A DNA stretch of 64,000 nt from Diplosphaera chodatii (GCA_032358165.1 JAALGY010000013.1:310001-374000); one strand, 5' to 3'. Shown: positions 50,401-63,310, counted from the first letter of the stretch. Notes: generated by a model not told the origin, from the sequence alone. Translations and numbers: made by a program.

Positions 50401-53400
50401 GGTGCGTGACCATCAGCAGCGGCGAGCCAGCTGCCAGCTTGTGCTTCAGGTTGCTGACGTATGCGCCCGCATCAATGTAGACAGGGTACCTGCAGATCAT
50501 GGGGTGGCAGGTTTCTCCACGCTGGAGTTGAGCTGCATTCAGATCAAGGCGGGGCGGAACTGCAACAGCGACACGCCGCTTAGGCAGGTTCAGCCTGCGC
50601 TCCTGCCAGTCATGTGCAGGGCCGATCAGATATGCGGTTTGGGCAGGTGGTTCACACCAAGAAAGGCAGCATCCTGCTATCGTGAGGCCCACCTGAACCT
50701 GCCGTTGTCCAGCAGCGTCGTCTTGGTGATCTGGTGCAGCGGCGGCGCCACGACGTCAAACAGCTGCTTGGCGCCCGCGTGGCCCGCCGCCTCCAGCTGG
50801 TCGGGGCACGCCTGGAAGCGCCGCCTGTACAGGACCAGATACTTCATTCAAAGGTTGACAGGACGTCAGGAGTCCCGCTGTCGCCTGCACGGTGTGCTGC
50901 CTCCAGCTGGTTCCCCCACCAAGCCCTTCGAGGCACGGCTGGTGCGTCTGCTGGCTGACTTGACCTGACTAGCACATCGGCACAGCATGGGCACGGATAG
51001 CATCTGGACTGCAGTCCATCCTTAAGTGAGCAACACTGGTGAGTGCACCTGACTTCGTCCCTGGGCTCGTCGCTGGCCCGGCCCCGCCACATGATCTTGG
51101 CCTGGCGCTTCTCCAACGGCTGGAAAGCATGGTTGGCCACGATCACGTCGAACTGCTGCGCCCAGCCGTTAAGCATCAGCCCTGTTGGATCTGCAGGCCA
51201 GTAGACACTGGAGGTTGGTCATGTACTGCGGCGGCTGCCGTCTTTCATGCCACATGCCGACACACTTGCAACACGCCCGCTGCGGCTTGCCATGCGGTGC
51301 CTGCCATGAGTGCAGGTTTGCACATGTGGATGCCGAATTTTTTTGTTGAAAGCAGCTTGCCATCCTGCCGCACCTGTGATCTGGCTGTACTCGTGGCCAA
51401 AGTAGGTGAAATCCGGGAACATCAGGTCCATAAACCCCTCCTTACGGTTGTAGCCGAACAGGGGGATTGGGCGGCCTTTGTAGTGCTCCTCTGCCACCTG
51501 CAGTCGATGGGCAGTGGTCATCGATGCAGCTGCCGTGGAGTGCTGATCATCATTCGCTCCAAGCTCATGCACAGGAGAGCAGGCTACACTCCTTGCAACA
51601 TGAAGCTGCTAATGTGATGTGTCCGCATGAAGTCCTCCAGGTACAGCACCAGGGCCTGAGGCAGGCAGGCTGACCACGGCGCCGACCTCACCGGGATCTC
51701 AAAGTTGCGGAACTGCATGTCCGGGACGTCTTTGGACTTGCGCATGCACGGGAAGTCGGACGTCTGCATCATGCCAGACACATCCGGCACCTGTGGCAGC
51801 ACAGCGCAATCAGAGGGTTGCCTCCGAAGTTGCTGCCTGTTGCTGTCCACCTGACGTGCACACCCTACTGCATAGCAGGCGGCAGGATGCACTGAACCCA
51901 ATGCTGCATCGGTAAGCTGACTGGCTGTGGAGACCTGTTGCTCGCCTGCACGAGGAGGTGCAATCAGATGCAGGAATTCCTTCGAAGTGGGCCGATACCT
52001 GGCCTGGAAACGCCCGCAGCACATCCAACAGCATCATCATGGCATAGGGCACATGCCCCTTCGCAACCGCAAGGCCTACAAAATCAGAAGATGTGAGATG
52101 TGGTGTCAGCACATGCATACATGGCTGCGCCCCTCGCGAAGCCTCAGCCAATAGTGCCTCATGTTGCTCGTGAGCTTGCTGGCCGACTGTGCTGTGGTGC
52201 CTGGTGGTGACGTAAATGCATCTGGAACCAGCATGTCAGGAAGCTGAGGAACACCTGCGCCCTCATTGCCGGGGAACCAGCCGTCCGCGCCGCGTGTCCC
52301 GACATCTGTCATCGCGCGGTTGCTGGTCTTGAAGTCCATGTACAGCCGCCCCTTGATGATCTGGAACAGCATCTGATCTGCAGTGGGCATATCCGCCACA
52401 GCCCACTATCAGCTCAGGAGCATACAGTACCCTACTGCCATGCTGTGGGTGCCTGCACTCTGCTATGCTGTGGACACAAAACAACGTAGGCAGGCAGGCA
52501 GCCCCTGCACCTCCATAGCAGTAGGGTCCCTTGGGCGACGCCAGAGCAGATGCTCTGTCAATGTCAGCCTGCAACAGAGAGCAGCAAACCGTGCCTGTGT
52601 ACCCCAGAGCTTCAAAGGCCTTGCTGCCACATGACGATGACACCACCTCCATTTTACAGGCACAGCATTGTGAGCTGCCATACCTGCTCGATGCCATTCT
52701 TCCAGGGCTCCAAGTCGTGCTTGATCCAGGGCAGGTAGTAGGAGCGCTCGACGTCATACACATCGATTGCTGGTCCTCGATCCTGCGGACAATGATTCGG
52801 ACGCCCCTCACTCGACAGATATGTGTCTGGCGTCTTTTTTCTGCTGTCAGTGTGTATGAATCTGGCATACTGGGATGCTGAGTGTATTCATGGCATTGTG
52901 CGGTTTGCACAAGGTTTGCTGGGAGGCGGCAGCTCACCTGCAGGATTGGGGTGCTGGTCCACCATGACTCGGGCACCGCCTGCAGCCCCCTGCCGCCTGC
53001 CGTGCTCTGTCCCCTGCTGCTTCCACTACTGCTGCTGCTGTTGCTGGTGCTGTCGGTGGTGCTGCTGCTCCTTTGCAGTGCCGCCAGCCGCCTGGCTGCC
53101 TGGGAGCTGGCGTCGCTGCCCTTGCCCTTGCCGTCAGCTCCGCTCTTCGAGCTGCCGCCCTTCGGCTTGCCGCCGCCCCTGCCGCCACCCTTCTTGCTGC
53201 TACTACCTGCCTTGCCCTTCCCCTTTTGTTGGCCGTCATCCACATCCGCAGGATCCGCGTATCCCCACCTGCCGGCAGATCCCAGCCCTCAGCAAAATGC
53301 GCAACTGTGCGCAACCCCTGAGTGCTCACTTCAAGCAGCCAAAACTGCAGGGATGCCCTGCCATCGACTCTACTTGCTGAAGCTGAAACGTTGTTGTTGA

Positions 53401-54056
53401 CAGCAAAGCTCACCATGTGTTTGGTCGCATCTGGCGCGGCTTGCCGTCGTCCTCGAACCAGCGCATGCGGGCGTGCACCGACTCCATCCAGTTGCCCCGG
53501 TACACCGGCGGCGCCAGCCCTGTAGCATTCGCCACGACCAGGTGCTGCACAGCAGCCGGACCATATAGTGAGACTTAATTGCAGGCAAGCCAACGTACCC
53601 GAGGCAGGTGCCATTCCAGCATGCTGCCGTCGCCGCAACCCCCGTTGCGCGGGCGGCCGCAAGCTGGTGCCATGGACGTGCGCTGTGTCAGGCTGTGGCT
53701 GTGGCTGGGTGTCGCTTGCAGCTGCTCACCTTCTGCCAGTAGTCCAGCGGCTTGGGCGGCGCCGGTGGCGGGGGCGGCGGCGGCAGCAATGCTGACGCCA
53801 GCTCTGACTCTGCCTTCGGGATGTGCCCCTCGCCATCTTCGTCACCAGGCTTGTATGGATTGACCACTGGGAGCTCAGCAGCCTGATCGGCTTCACCGCC
53901 AGAGCCGCTGCTCGTGCTGATGACGCTGCCGCTGCGCAGGACTTGCGTGAACACCGGCTGCGGCCCAGGCTGCGGCCTCACATCAAAGGCGTCCAACGCG
54001 AACCAGGCGAGCAGCGGCAGCAGCAGCAGCGGCGCCAGCTGCGCCAGGCTGGGCAT
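47411..54056 (-). CDS. GT90-C: GT90/CAP10-like glycosyltransferase
   Basis: 20 phase-consistent exons (1014 residues): 54056-53730, 53544-53414, 53268-52938, 52782-52684, 52568-52511, 52377-52255, 52075-51999, 51790-51692, 51497-51374, 51190-51049, 50824-50693, 50489-50400, 50248-50155, 49885-49791, 49593-49515, 49279-48836, 48657-48445, 48247-48083, 47861-47759 and 47529-47411. Signal anchor: LAPLLLLPLLAWFALDAF, followed by a Pro-rich stem. Blocks: VVANATGLAPPVYRGNW, HVPYAMMMLLDVLRAFPG, MQTSDFPC, GYNRKEGFMDLMFPDFTYF, KIMWRGRASDEPRDEV, YPVYIDAGAYVSNLKHKL, YHEWYTRALRHGWTHIDI and RLLLEFEWPHY. Insert 1 is Lys/Gly/Ser-rich; the insert after AVAGVNAYEDSD is Gly/Ser/Ala-rich. It has the shortest C-terminal tail of the four. 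All introns are GT-AG. The ATG at 54056 is internal to an open stretch that begins after an AG near 54083, so a 5' exon may be missing. Confidence 0.83.
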
Positions 54057-55062
54057 CCATCCACGCCCCCTGTGCGCTCCCTGCAAGATGCAATGGCGGA
54101 ACTGAAAAAATGTAAGGCTTGGATAGAATCAGGCAAGTGTCCAGCTGTGCCAGACTGTCTCTCTTCAGCGCCTCTTTGACCTGTTCTGAGATCACGTCCA
54201 GCATGCATGCGTGCAAATGTACTGCCTAATCCGCTCTACTGCGAGACAAATTCGCACTGCTGTTCTTCGCGGTGCTTCACTGCTGCATGGTGCAGCATGC
54301 ATCCGGCTCACCTCGCCAGGCATGCTGTGATGGGTCGGCCGTCTCCTCTGCCGGAGTCACAAATGTCTCTTGTACAGGTTCAGGTTTTGATTGGAATACG
54401 GATTGCGTAGCTCTGGCGAGCTGCTGCGCTCTAATGCCGACGGATCCGTCCCCCAAACTGGACGGCGTGAAATCTACAGATACGAGCCGATCGAGCTGTG
54501 GTCGATGGCCTAGAAACAATCGAATCGCTTAGTGAGTAATGCAGGAATGACTGAAGGGTGCGGCATCGCGGCATGCACGCGGTTGATCTTGGGGAGAGTC
54601 TGTCTGACAGGAAGGTCTTTGGTGGTCTTTGGTCCTACAAGGCATGTGCGTTTTTGCGTGCAAGCGTGTACACTGCTGAATCGCGTACAGCACATCGCAG
54701 CACTCTGACGGCGTGTCAGAAGCCACTCTGTCACTGCAACTGAGCTATTTGTGATGTTGCCATAGCGCCTAACTTCGACACGATCTGAGCTCAGAGGAAC
54801 CACCTTAGCGTATGGTTTGCTCAATCTTGGACAACCGAAGCGTGATGATCATCAGACGCTGCATATTTGCGTGACAGTCACGGGCAGCACGGGGTCGTGC
54901 ATGTTCTGCAGCGCGGCACTGCCATGCCATCGCAGGTCTGCAGGAAGAAGGCGCACTGCTGCTGCTTTTGTGCGTGACATCCGCGCAAACTGTGGACATC
55001 TGCTGTGAGACGTGATCCTGATCGTGATGGCGCCATGGTAGGCGGGTGGCTTCAGGGCCACC
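54057..55062. promoter_or_regulatory. Divergent intergenic region between GT90-C (-) and GT90-D (+)
   Basis: About 1 kb between two start codons pointing away from each other, so it should contain both promoters. I see no clear TATA box or inverted repeat. Open frames here lack protein character. Confidence 0.4.
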
Positions 55063-58000
55063 ATGGCCGGCAGGCAGCAGTGCACGCCGGGGGTCGCCGT
55101 CGGGGCGATCATGCTGCCGCTGGCGCTGTGGTTCGCGGCGGACTACCTGCACCTGACGCCCCGCCCGGCCGCCCCCAAGCTGGTGGCGACGCCGGCGGCC
55201 GCCAAGCGCTTTGTGGCCGCAGCTCCGCAGCCGCCCCCGCCGTCGCCGCCGCCGCCAAAGCCGCTCGAGGAGTGGCAGCTGGTGCGCTGCGAACGCATGC
55301 GACGACTCTTTCTGACACACGAGACTGCTTTCGCGCACTGGGCCACAGCATCTGGCAGTCGCAGCAGTGTCCGAGTCCCAGCAGTGGCACTGACACGGTT
55401 GGTAGCGTGCTGGGTCGATCTCTCCTGCTCTCCTGCTGCGCACAGGCCCTGTTTGCCGCCAACGCTACGGGGCTGGCGCCGCCGGTGTTCCACGGCAGCT
55501 GGCGGCAGGCGGCGGCGGCGCGGCTGCGCTGGTTCAACACCTCCGGCGGCCCCAACTGGGCGCGCGCCGACGCCTGGTGAGCCGCTGACAGCCAAATGGA
55601 GATGCGTCCCGCATGAGCCACGCACGCACCTTTGTGCCTGAAAGCATCGCCCTTGATCCGGGGTTTGAGTGCCTGGATCATAGTCCTGCGTTGTTCTAGA
55701 GCCCCTTGCATGCCTCTGCGGCCGTGCCTCAGCTCGCGGTCACATGCTACAGGGAGGACCACCTTGCTGCTGTACTGCTGCCAGGTGGGCGTATGCAGAC
55801 CCAGCGCCACCGGATCAGGACGGCCGCCTTGCTGAGCTGGGGAACAAGCTGGCACAGCAGGCCACAGATGCAGGCGGTGGCGGCGACGGTGGCAGCACCG
55901 GCGGCGGCGGCGGCGGAAGCGGCGGCGGCGGCGGCAGTCGGGACCCAGCAGACAAACCCGAGAACAGCGAGCCAAAGGGCAAGGGGCAACAGCCGGCGAA
56001 GGGGCCCGGCAAAGAGCACAAGGGCAGCAGCAAGGCTGCCCAAAAGGGCAAGCAGCCTGCCGCAGCCAAGGGTGCTGGGAAGGCCGCCCCAGGCAACAAG
56101 CCGGGGGCTGCTGCAGCAAAGCCGGCGGCCCCAAAGCCAGAGCCGAAGGCCAAGCCACAAGCCAGCCCCAAGGGCAACGGTGGTGACAGCAGCAGCAGTG
56201 CCAGCCAGCAAGACGACGGGAAGTCGGATGTAGCGGCGCGGCGGCGGCGGCAGCGGCGCCTGGCAGCGGACAGCGACGCCGCGCCCGCACCAGCGAAGCG
56301 GCAGTCGGACGGCGAGACCGAGGCTGACGCAGCAAAAGCACGGGCGGCCGCCAAGCAGCCCGCCAAACAGGGCCCAGCCGAAAAGAAGCCACAGCCCAAG
56401 AAGGGGGCAGCAAAGAAGGGCCCAGCGGAAAAGGGCCCAGGCCAAAAGCAGCCTGGGAAGAAGACGGCGGCAAAAAAGAAGCCCCTGAGCGACGGCAGCA
56501 CCGAGACTGACGCCAGGCTGCTCACCTGGCCGACCAGCGACCCGCCCTTCCAGGTACCCCAAAGTTCAGGGTTTCGGTTTCTGAAGCTAGTCTTGCGCTT
56601 GGACGGCCAGGTGTGCGAGTCAGGTCGCATCTGTACATCGGCAGCAGGCTGCATTCCAGAGACCAAGGCGTCCATCACTCAGCGCGTGGGCCACGAAACT
56701 GCCTCTTTGACTTGTCACAGGAACGGGAGTCAAACAGCGCGCCCGGCATGGAGGAGCGCTCCTACTACATCGACTACATCTACAGGGACCTGGAGCCCTG
56801 GAAGGAGCACGGCATCAGCGAGGTGTGGGCTTGTGTGATCAAGGCACAGCTGCGGTCCTTACGCCTGTGTGTCATGTGTGCACAAACATATGTGCAGTCA
56901 GGCTGCGTGTCGGCCATCTGCCACATCAGCGCACTTGCAGTCACACGGGTCCCCAGGTGCTCAGCTCTGCAGTGGGTCATGTGCATGCCAACTGCTCAGG
57001 CCGTGACAAGTCTACGCACCTGCTGCAGCTGATAACACGTTGCACTGTTGCCAATACAAGGTTCCTTGCATGTACGCTGCTTCCCCCCGCAGCCCACCTT
57101 CCACTGCGCTCCTCTCCTGATGTTGCAGGAGGACGTGCAGAGGGCCTGGAATCTGGCGGCGCCCCGCCGGGCGGGACCCTATTGCTATGGTGTGTGCTGA
57201 GCACTCTGCCGAGCGTGCAGGCATGGTTGCACTGCACTGCTTTCCAGCGGTGTGTACTGAGCTGTCAATGCCTCGACGCCATCACCTTGCCGGGTCTGCA
57301 GGCGACCAGATTCACTTCCAGATCGCGGGCGGCCGCCTGTACGTGGACTACCAGACCAACAACAAGGAGATGACGGGCGTCAAGACGCGCAACACTGAGG
57401 GCTGGTTCCCCGGGACTCTAGGGGCAGGTGATAGTGTAACTGTGCAGCTGTGCACATCAGTAAAGGAGCTGTGATCTTCACATGTAGGCAGCAGAACAGG
57501 GGGCTGTCACTTGTTAGAAACGGCACATAGTGTGAGTGTTATCGCGCCCAAATTTGACCAATTATTTCTATGCAGGGCTGACGACTGCCAAGGGGCACAT
57601 GCCATACATCCTGTTCACGCTGCTGGATGTGCTGCGCGCCTTTCCTGGTCAGGTATGCTGAACCTCCCAACACAGAGGGGGTTCAGCGCATGTGCACTCC
57701 TTCTGCCCAATGTACTGGCACCGATGGACTCCCAGGGTAGTCTGTCCCCTGAAGGCCAAGCCTATCTTCACTAACGTCCTGCTCTGCGCCTCGCTTCGTA
57801 GGTTCCCGATGTGTCGGCTGTGCTGCACACGTCAGACTACCCGTGCCTCAAGGCCAACCACAGCGTGGCTGACATCGAGTTCCGGCAGCCAGATGACGTT
57901 CTGCCAGACGAGCACTGGAACGGTGCGCTACGTCCGAGCAGACCGGACAAGCTTCCAACAGTCGAGTGTTGGGAGGCTGCAACCCGCTCTCAACTTTTGT

Positions 58001-60039
58001 GAGACTTTGAGCTGAGCACTGTGAGCGCTTGCCCTGCGCAGGCAGGCCCATCCCAGTGATGGGATACAACCGCAAGGAGGGTTTCCTGGACCTAATGTTC
58101 CCAGACTTCACCTACTTCGGGCATGAGTACAGCCAGATCGTGGGTGAGGATCGCCTGTTGCTCACAGCCGCAAATCAGCCTATCTCGCAGTTTTTCTGGT
58201 ATGAGACATGCCCTTGCCGTGTGGATGTTATTGGTGTTGGTGCGCTCTCATCATGTTTTCTGCTCATGCTGTCGATGTTATCATCAACTGACAGGCGAGC
58301 GTCATCATGCAGATCCAGATGGCAAGATGATCAACGGCTGGCCGCAGCAGGCGGACCTGCTCGTCGCAATGCACACCATGCGCCCGCTGGATGCTCGGCG
58401 TCGGAAGATCATGTGGCGGGGCCGCGCAAGCGACGAGCCCCGCGATGAAGTCAGGTCCGCCACAGCATTTGGTTGCAAACGGTGTGGAACCTGAGTGATG
58501 GTGCCACATGGTAGCTCCACAGCATGCACACTAATGTCCTCGCATGTGCAGGCGGCGCTTCCAGGCGTGCCCGCAGCAGCTGGAGGCGGCCGGGCACAAG
58601 GGGGCCAAGGCGCTGTTCGACGTGGAGGCGCCCCCCGAGCACGAGATCACCAGCACCCGGCTCATGGACAATGGGGAGTACAGGTCCGTGCCTCTTGTTG
58701 ACCGGCAGCACTTTGCCCCCTGCGCCGTGGCAAGGTACAGGACCAAGCAGCATTTGGAAGCATGGGAGTGTGGGCTGATTTCAGCTGGGGGTTCATCTTC
58801 TCACCGCAGGTACCCGGTGTACATTGACGCGGGGGCATACAGCTCCAGCCTGAAGCAGAAGCTGGCCCAGGGGTCGCCGCTGCTCATGGTCAAGCACAGG
58901 TGTGCCGGCGGCGCCCCTGCTATGCCGCCACCGCTTTCCTGGGACATGCCACACCCGCTACCCAGCTGTCACGCAGACAGAGCACTGCTCATGGTATAAT
59001 AAGGAATGATAACACATTGCACTGATACAGGGCTGTGCGTGCAGGTACGAGGAATGGTACAGCCGGGCGCTGATGCCGGGCGTGACGCACATCAGCATCC
59101 CCGACGACGACACCATGTGCAATGCCACCCTGCAGAAGGTGCTTGCCGTCCTGCCTTGCGTCTCTCAATGTCATCACAAGATGTAGCCTGCACATGCACA
59201 CATGGGGCAAGCTCTGCGTGCTGTGATAGGCACATGGTATAACACTGAACCCTGCTGGGAGGAGAGCTCAACTGCCCCGTTGCGAGCGCCGCACAGGTTG
59301 AGCTCATGGAGGCCATGATCGACGAGCACGCGCAGGCGGTGGCGGCTGCAAGCCACCCGCCGCCCCCCCTGCAGCAGTTTGCAGCCGACTGGGGCCACAA
59401 GCCCTGGGGCGGCATAGCTGAGTCGTACCTGCGGCACTGGACGCTCGCCTCGGTGCGTGGCATGGTGGCACGAAAGTGAAACACTTGCCCAACAGCTGGC
59501 ACAATGGTGACCTCGGGCAAGGGCCGCTGGCCAGACTACCACCACGACCAGCTCCCAGTCTGCTGCGAAACACATCAAAGCCTGGAGGGAAACTGTACAT
59601 TTGCTGCTCTGGTCGCTGGAACGCTCTGCATGCCTGCTGCAGCGGGGCCTCAATGTTGGCGGCTACAACACATACAACGACAGCGAGCTGTATGTGGCGC
59701 CGCCGCCGCCCATCGAGCAGTTCGTCAGCAGCACCGGGTACCGGCTGACGGCGGCGGACGCCGCGGCTGAGGCGGGCGACAGCGCAGCGGCAGCCCCAGC
59801 AGAGCCGCCTCCAGCCAGCCCTTCCAGGTGCTCATCATGTCATCTGAGATCGTTCAGGCTGGTGCAAAAAGGACCCTGGCAGCAGCAGCTGCCATGTGCT
59901 CCCTTGCCTGGTACTTTCAACACTGCTATGACCCTGCACTGCACCAGTCTGCTGAATCAACCCTTCGATTGCTGCTGTGTATGATTGAAGGGCCAGCACC
60001 GCAAGCTGGTTCAGTTCGTTGCTTGGAGGCGGCGGCAGC

Positions 60040-60073
<34 letters not shown>

Positions 60074-62602
60074 CACAGCAGGCAGCAGATGCAAAGGCAC
60101 AGCGCCAGGTGCACCTGCACCCACTAGTTTGCTGTGTGCAAAAGTAGTCACTTGGCTGGTCGTAGCGGACAAAGCCAAGGTACATCCGACGATCACTGCA
60201 AGCAGGATGCCCAGCGTGCACCGCGATGACAGAGTCAACAGCGGAGCCTAGCGCGGGACCATCAACAACACCTCTCAACCTCGCAGGCTCTGAAGGAGGC
60301 CCGGGAGAAGATTGGCTTGCGCCGGGAGTGGGCAGACCTGCAGCGGAAGGCGGAGAAGGCGCGGCAGGCCTGGGAGCGCAACCAGGTGATTTCCTGCATA
60401 GGCCCCTTGCTCCTTGACCTGATGGTCCAGTGCAGGGTGCGTGGGCTGTGACGCCTCGAGCTTGAATTGAACCCTAAATGCACATGTCATTGTCGACTGC
60501 TGCTCTGGTGCTGTGTGATCTAAGCGTGTGTTGCTATTCGTGCAGGACAAGCTGAAGCGCGCGTTGCCGTGGGACATCTGGTCGCAATCAGACGCCGCCT
60601 GGGGCACAGGTGTGGCCAGGGTTCAGAATCGCCTTGAGTGCGTGGGTGCAACATCCGACCTGGAATGCTGCACACGCTTGCAAAACATGCTCCGGCTTTC
60701 TGTGTGGCAGTTGACCGTCTTCTGCAACATGACCTGTGCTGATGATTCCTGTTCTGCTTGCTGCAGGAATGATGCCGTAAGTTTCCCGCTGCGATGGTCC
60801 ACACTGGCTTCCTATTTCACCTGTGACCGCCCACATGCCACGCCTGTGTTCGGCCCTCGTCGGCAGCTTGTTGGTAATGCGAACCAACAGATGGTCACTT
60901 GGCAATGAACGACCCTCTGTCTGACACCTGTACACGCCTGCCTGTGCAGCTGGGAGATTGCCGCTGCTGGCCAGCTGGTGTGCACCTGCCCGACATGGCC
61001 GTGTACCATCAATGCCCAATGCACTGCAAACATTGTGTTCTATACCAGGCAGTGAGGACCCACGATTGCTGCTTGTCTTTGGCACCATACGCAGCAGCAG
61101 ACTGTGGGCCGCGCCGTCTGCTGCAGTTTGTGAGGGACCGGCTGCGCATCCGCGACGTGAGGCTGTATGTCAAGGACCTGCTGCTGGAGTACCACCGGCT
61201 GCAGACGTTTGCGCCGAAGGTGTCAGTGCGGGCGCGCTGCATGGACTGGAAGCGCATGCTGCAGGAGTTCGAGTGGCCGCACTTCAAGGAGGTGTGCTGG
61301 CACTGGCTGCTGCCGGGATGCGGTTGTGTCGACATGCATGGCTGGGACAGCGTGTTGTATTTGCAAGCCTGTTGTCGTACAGTTGCACGAGACAGCCTTG
61401 AGGAGCATGGTTGCCGTGAAGCCTGAAGGCCTCTCAGCATCTACTTTTAATGGCTTGTCATCGATGTGGTGCACCCCTGCCTCTGGCTTGCACAGCGGCA
61501 GGCAACCGTTTGCAACAGACGAACGTGCTGACCAGTGGCGCTCCCGCTGCTGACTGTTGCTGCACTGCAATCGCAGGACCTGGATCAGCTGCTGATGTTC
61601 TACCCCTACTTGAACGGCCCCTTCAACTACGACTGTGCCACCGACCCCCACGAACAAAACCGGGCGCCTTACACCCCAGGTGTGGGCTGCCACCACAGCC
61701 TGCCAGTTGAGTGGAGGGTTTCACACGTATCTGCAAAAGAAACTGTGATGTGAATCTGATACTCATACAACTGCACATCAGGCCATGATGGCGCTGGCGA
61801 CTGGGACAAGGAGGACGCCTATGAGGCGCAGCTCCGAAAGGAGCGCGGCGAACCAGAGGTGCCCTGTCTTGGAATTACTGTGCATGACGCCCTTGCCACT
61901 GCAGACGCTGCATCAAATGCCAGGTTGTTGCAGGAGCTGCTGTGCACTTGCACGAATGCTGCCCACCACCTCCAAGCTACATGTTCTGCCCTTTGCACTC
62001 ACCTGCACTGGTGTCAAGAGCTGCAGCCGCCGGAGTGGGAGCTCGGTCCCCGCGATGTTCGGACAGGGGTGCGACAAAAGCTGGCTGCGCCAAAACCAGA
62101 CACCAGCAAGCAGTCGGAACAGCAGCAGCAGCAGGACCAACAGCAGCAGAACCAGAAGCAGCAGCGGAAGCAGTCTGGTGATGGCAGTGGCAGCGGCGAT
62201 GGCGACGGCGGCGGTGGCGGCGACGGCATTACGTCACAGCAGCAGCAGCAGGAGCAGCCCGCTGGCAAGCAGGTGTCAAAGGAACCGCAGCCAAGCGGCA
62301 AAAGCGACAGCAGCAGCAGCGATGTCACTGATGATGGCCAAAATACCAGCGGAGCTGGCGATGACAGCCAGAAAGACAGCAGCAGCGGCAGCCCAGACAG
62401 CACTGGCGATGCAGGTGTCGGCAGTGGCAGCGGTAGCAGCGGCAGCACTGCAGACCGCACAGGAGCAGATGCTTCCAAGGAGGACGACAGTTCGCCTGAT
62501 GGGGCACGGCCACAGGCGGGTAGCAGCACCGACAGCGGCGACAGCAGCAGCGATGCTGAGGATGCAGACACTGCTGGTCCTGCTGCTGCGTCCCAGACAT
62601 GA
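55063..62602 (+). CDS. GT90-D: GT90/CAP10-like glycosyltransferase with a Lys/Ala-rich insert
   Basis: 24 phase-consistent exons (about 1285 residues): 55063-55281, 55446-55576, 55785-56553, 56721-56822, 57129-57189, 57302-57427, 57576-57652, 57802-57922, 58042-58143, 58295-58454, 58552-58683, 58810-58899, 59045-59138, 59297-59452, 59643-59827, 59991-60108, 60287-60385, 60546-60609, 60767-60776, 60950-60977, 61127-61291, 61577-61679, 61782-61858 and 61934-62602. The start is CCACCATGG; the signal anchor is AIMLPLALWFAADYLHL. Blocks: AANATGLAPPVFHGSW, HMPYILFTLLDVLRAFPG, HTSDYPC, GYNRKEGFLDLMFPDFTYF, KIMWRGRASDEPRDEV, YPVYIDAGAYSSSLKQKL and YEEWYSRALMPGVTHI. Insert 1 (55785-56553) is long and Lys/Ala/Pro-rich, like a histone H1 tail; the C-terminus is Ser/Asp/Gly-rich. 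The least certain exons are 59991-60108 and the acceptor of the last exon. Confidence 0.82.
60041..60071 (+). repeat. (GCA)n microsatellite in GT90-D
   Basis: A run of GCA/CAG triplets of about ten units. In the phase-consistent model it is inside exon 59991-60108 and codes a poly-Ser stretch. If that exon is wrong, it is intronic. Confidence 0.8.
60767..60776 (+). other. 10-nt microexon of GT90-D
   Basis: GAATGATGCC between an AG (60765-60766) and GTAAGT (60777). Joined to exons 60546-60609 and 60950-60977 it yields WGTGMMPWEIAAAGQL, aligning without gaps to WGSQLLPWEIGAFGQL in GT90-B. Without it the frame breaks. Confidence 0.82.
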
Positions 62603-63310
62603 GTGGCGGTGTGACTGACAATGTTATGGGGCGCACTTGCCGTTGTTGCTCGTTGCGTCTGGTGCGTGGAGTGCATGTAGGGTGGCATCTGTCAATTATG
62701 GCTGCACTAAGCAGCTGGTCGCATGCAGCAGAGTCCACTGCCCGCCTCCAACAGCAGTAACAATAAGATGATTGAGGTGCAACAATGTGGCACCATCCTG
62801 ATGTACCACTGCGGACCATGTGTCAGGTTCCCTATTCTCAAACCATTTATTTGAGGTTCCCCTCACATTTGCCATGTCTTGTGCAGACTGTAACATGCAT
62901 GGTAGGCACAGTCATTGCCAGGACCTACTCCCATACTGCCGTGGAGTTGTAGTCCGTCACCTCATGTAGAACGGCATAACTAAGCGGCGCAGAACAAACT
63001 GAGAACAGCCTCATCTCGGAGTGAAAAGCTTGTGTCAGCCGCTGGTGGGTGCTTTCCCAGCATCCTTTCCGGCAGCAGCTCTACCGGCGGCCAGCTTTAG
63101 GATGCGGGGGCACGGCACATAAATCACCTGTAAAGCAACCCGAACGTGTATCACGTACAGCTAAAGTCCATCAATTCCCATTGCACAGCGCTGTGTGCTA
63201 GCAGCCACTGCTCACGCCACCTGCCTTACCCAACATACAGCAGTCGAGCATGCCGGCTGGAGCTTGTGGCGCCAGTAGCGTAACATCGTGCCATACATGG
63301 GACGCCTCAC
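62603..63310. other. Convergent intergenic region after GT90-D
   Basis: About 700 bp. A TGTAA at about 62889 may end the GT90-D transcript. The rest may hold the 3' exons or UTR of the - strand gene at the window end. No exon is recognised. Confidence 0.45.
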
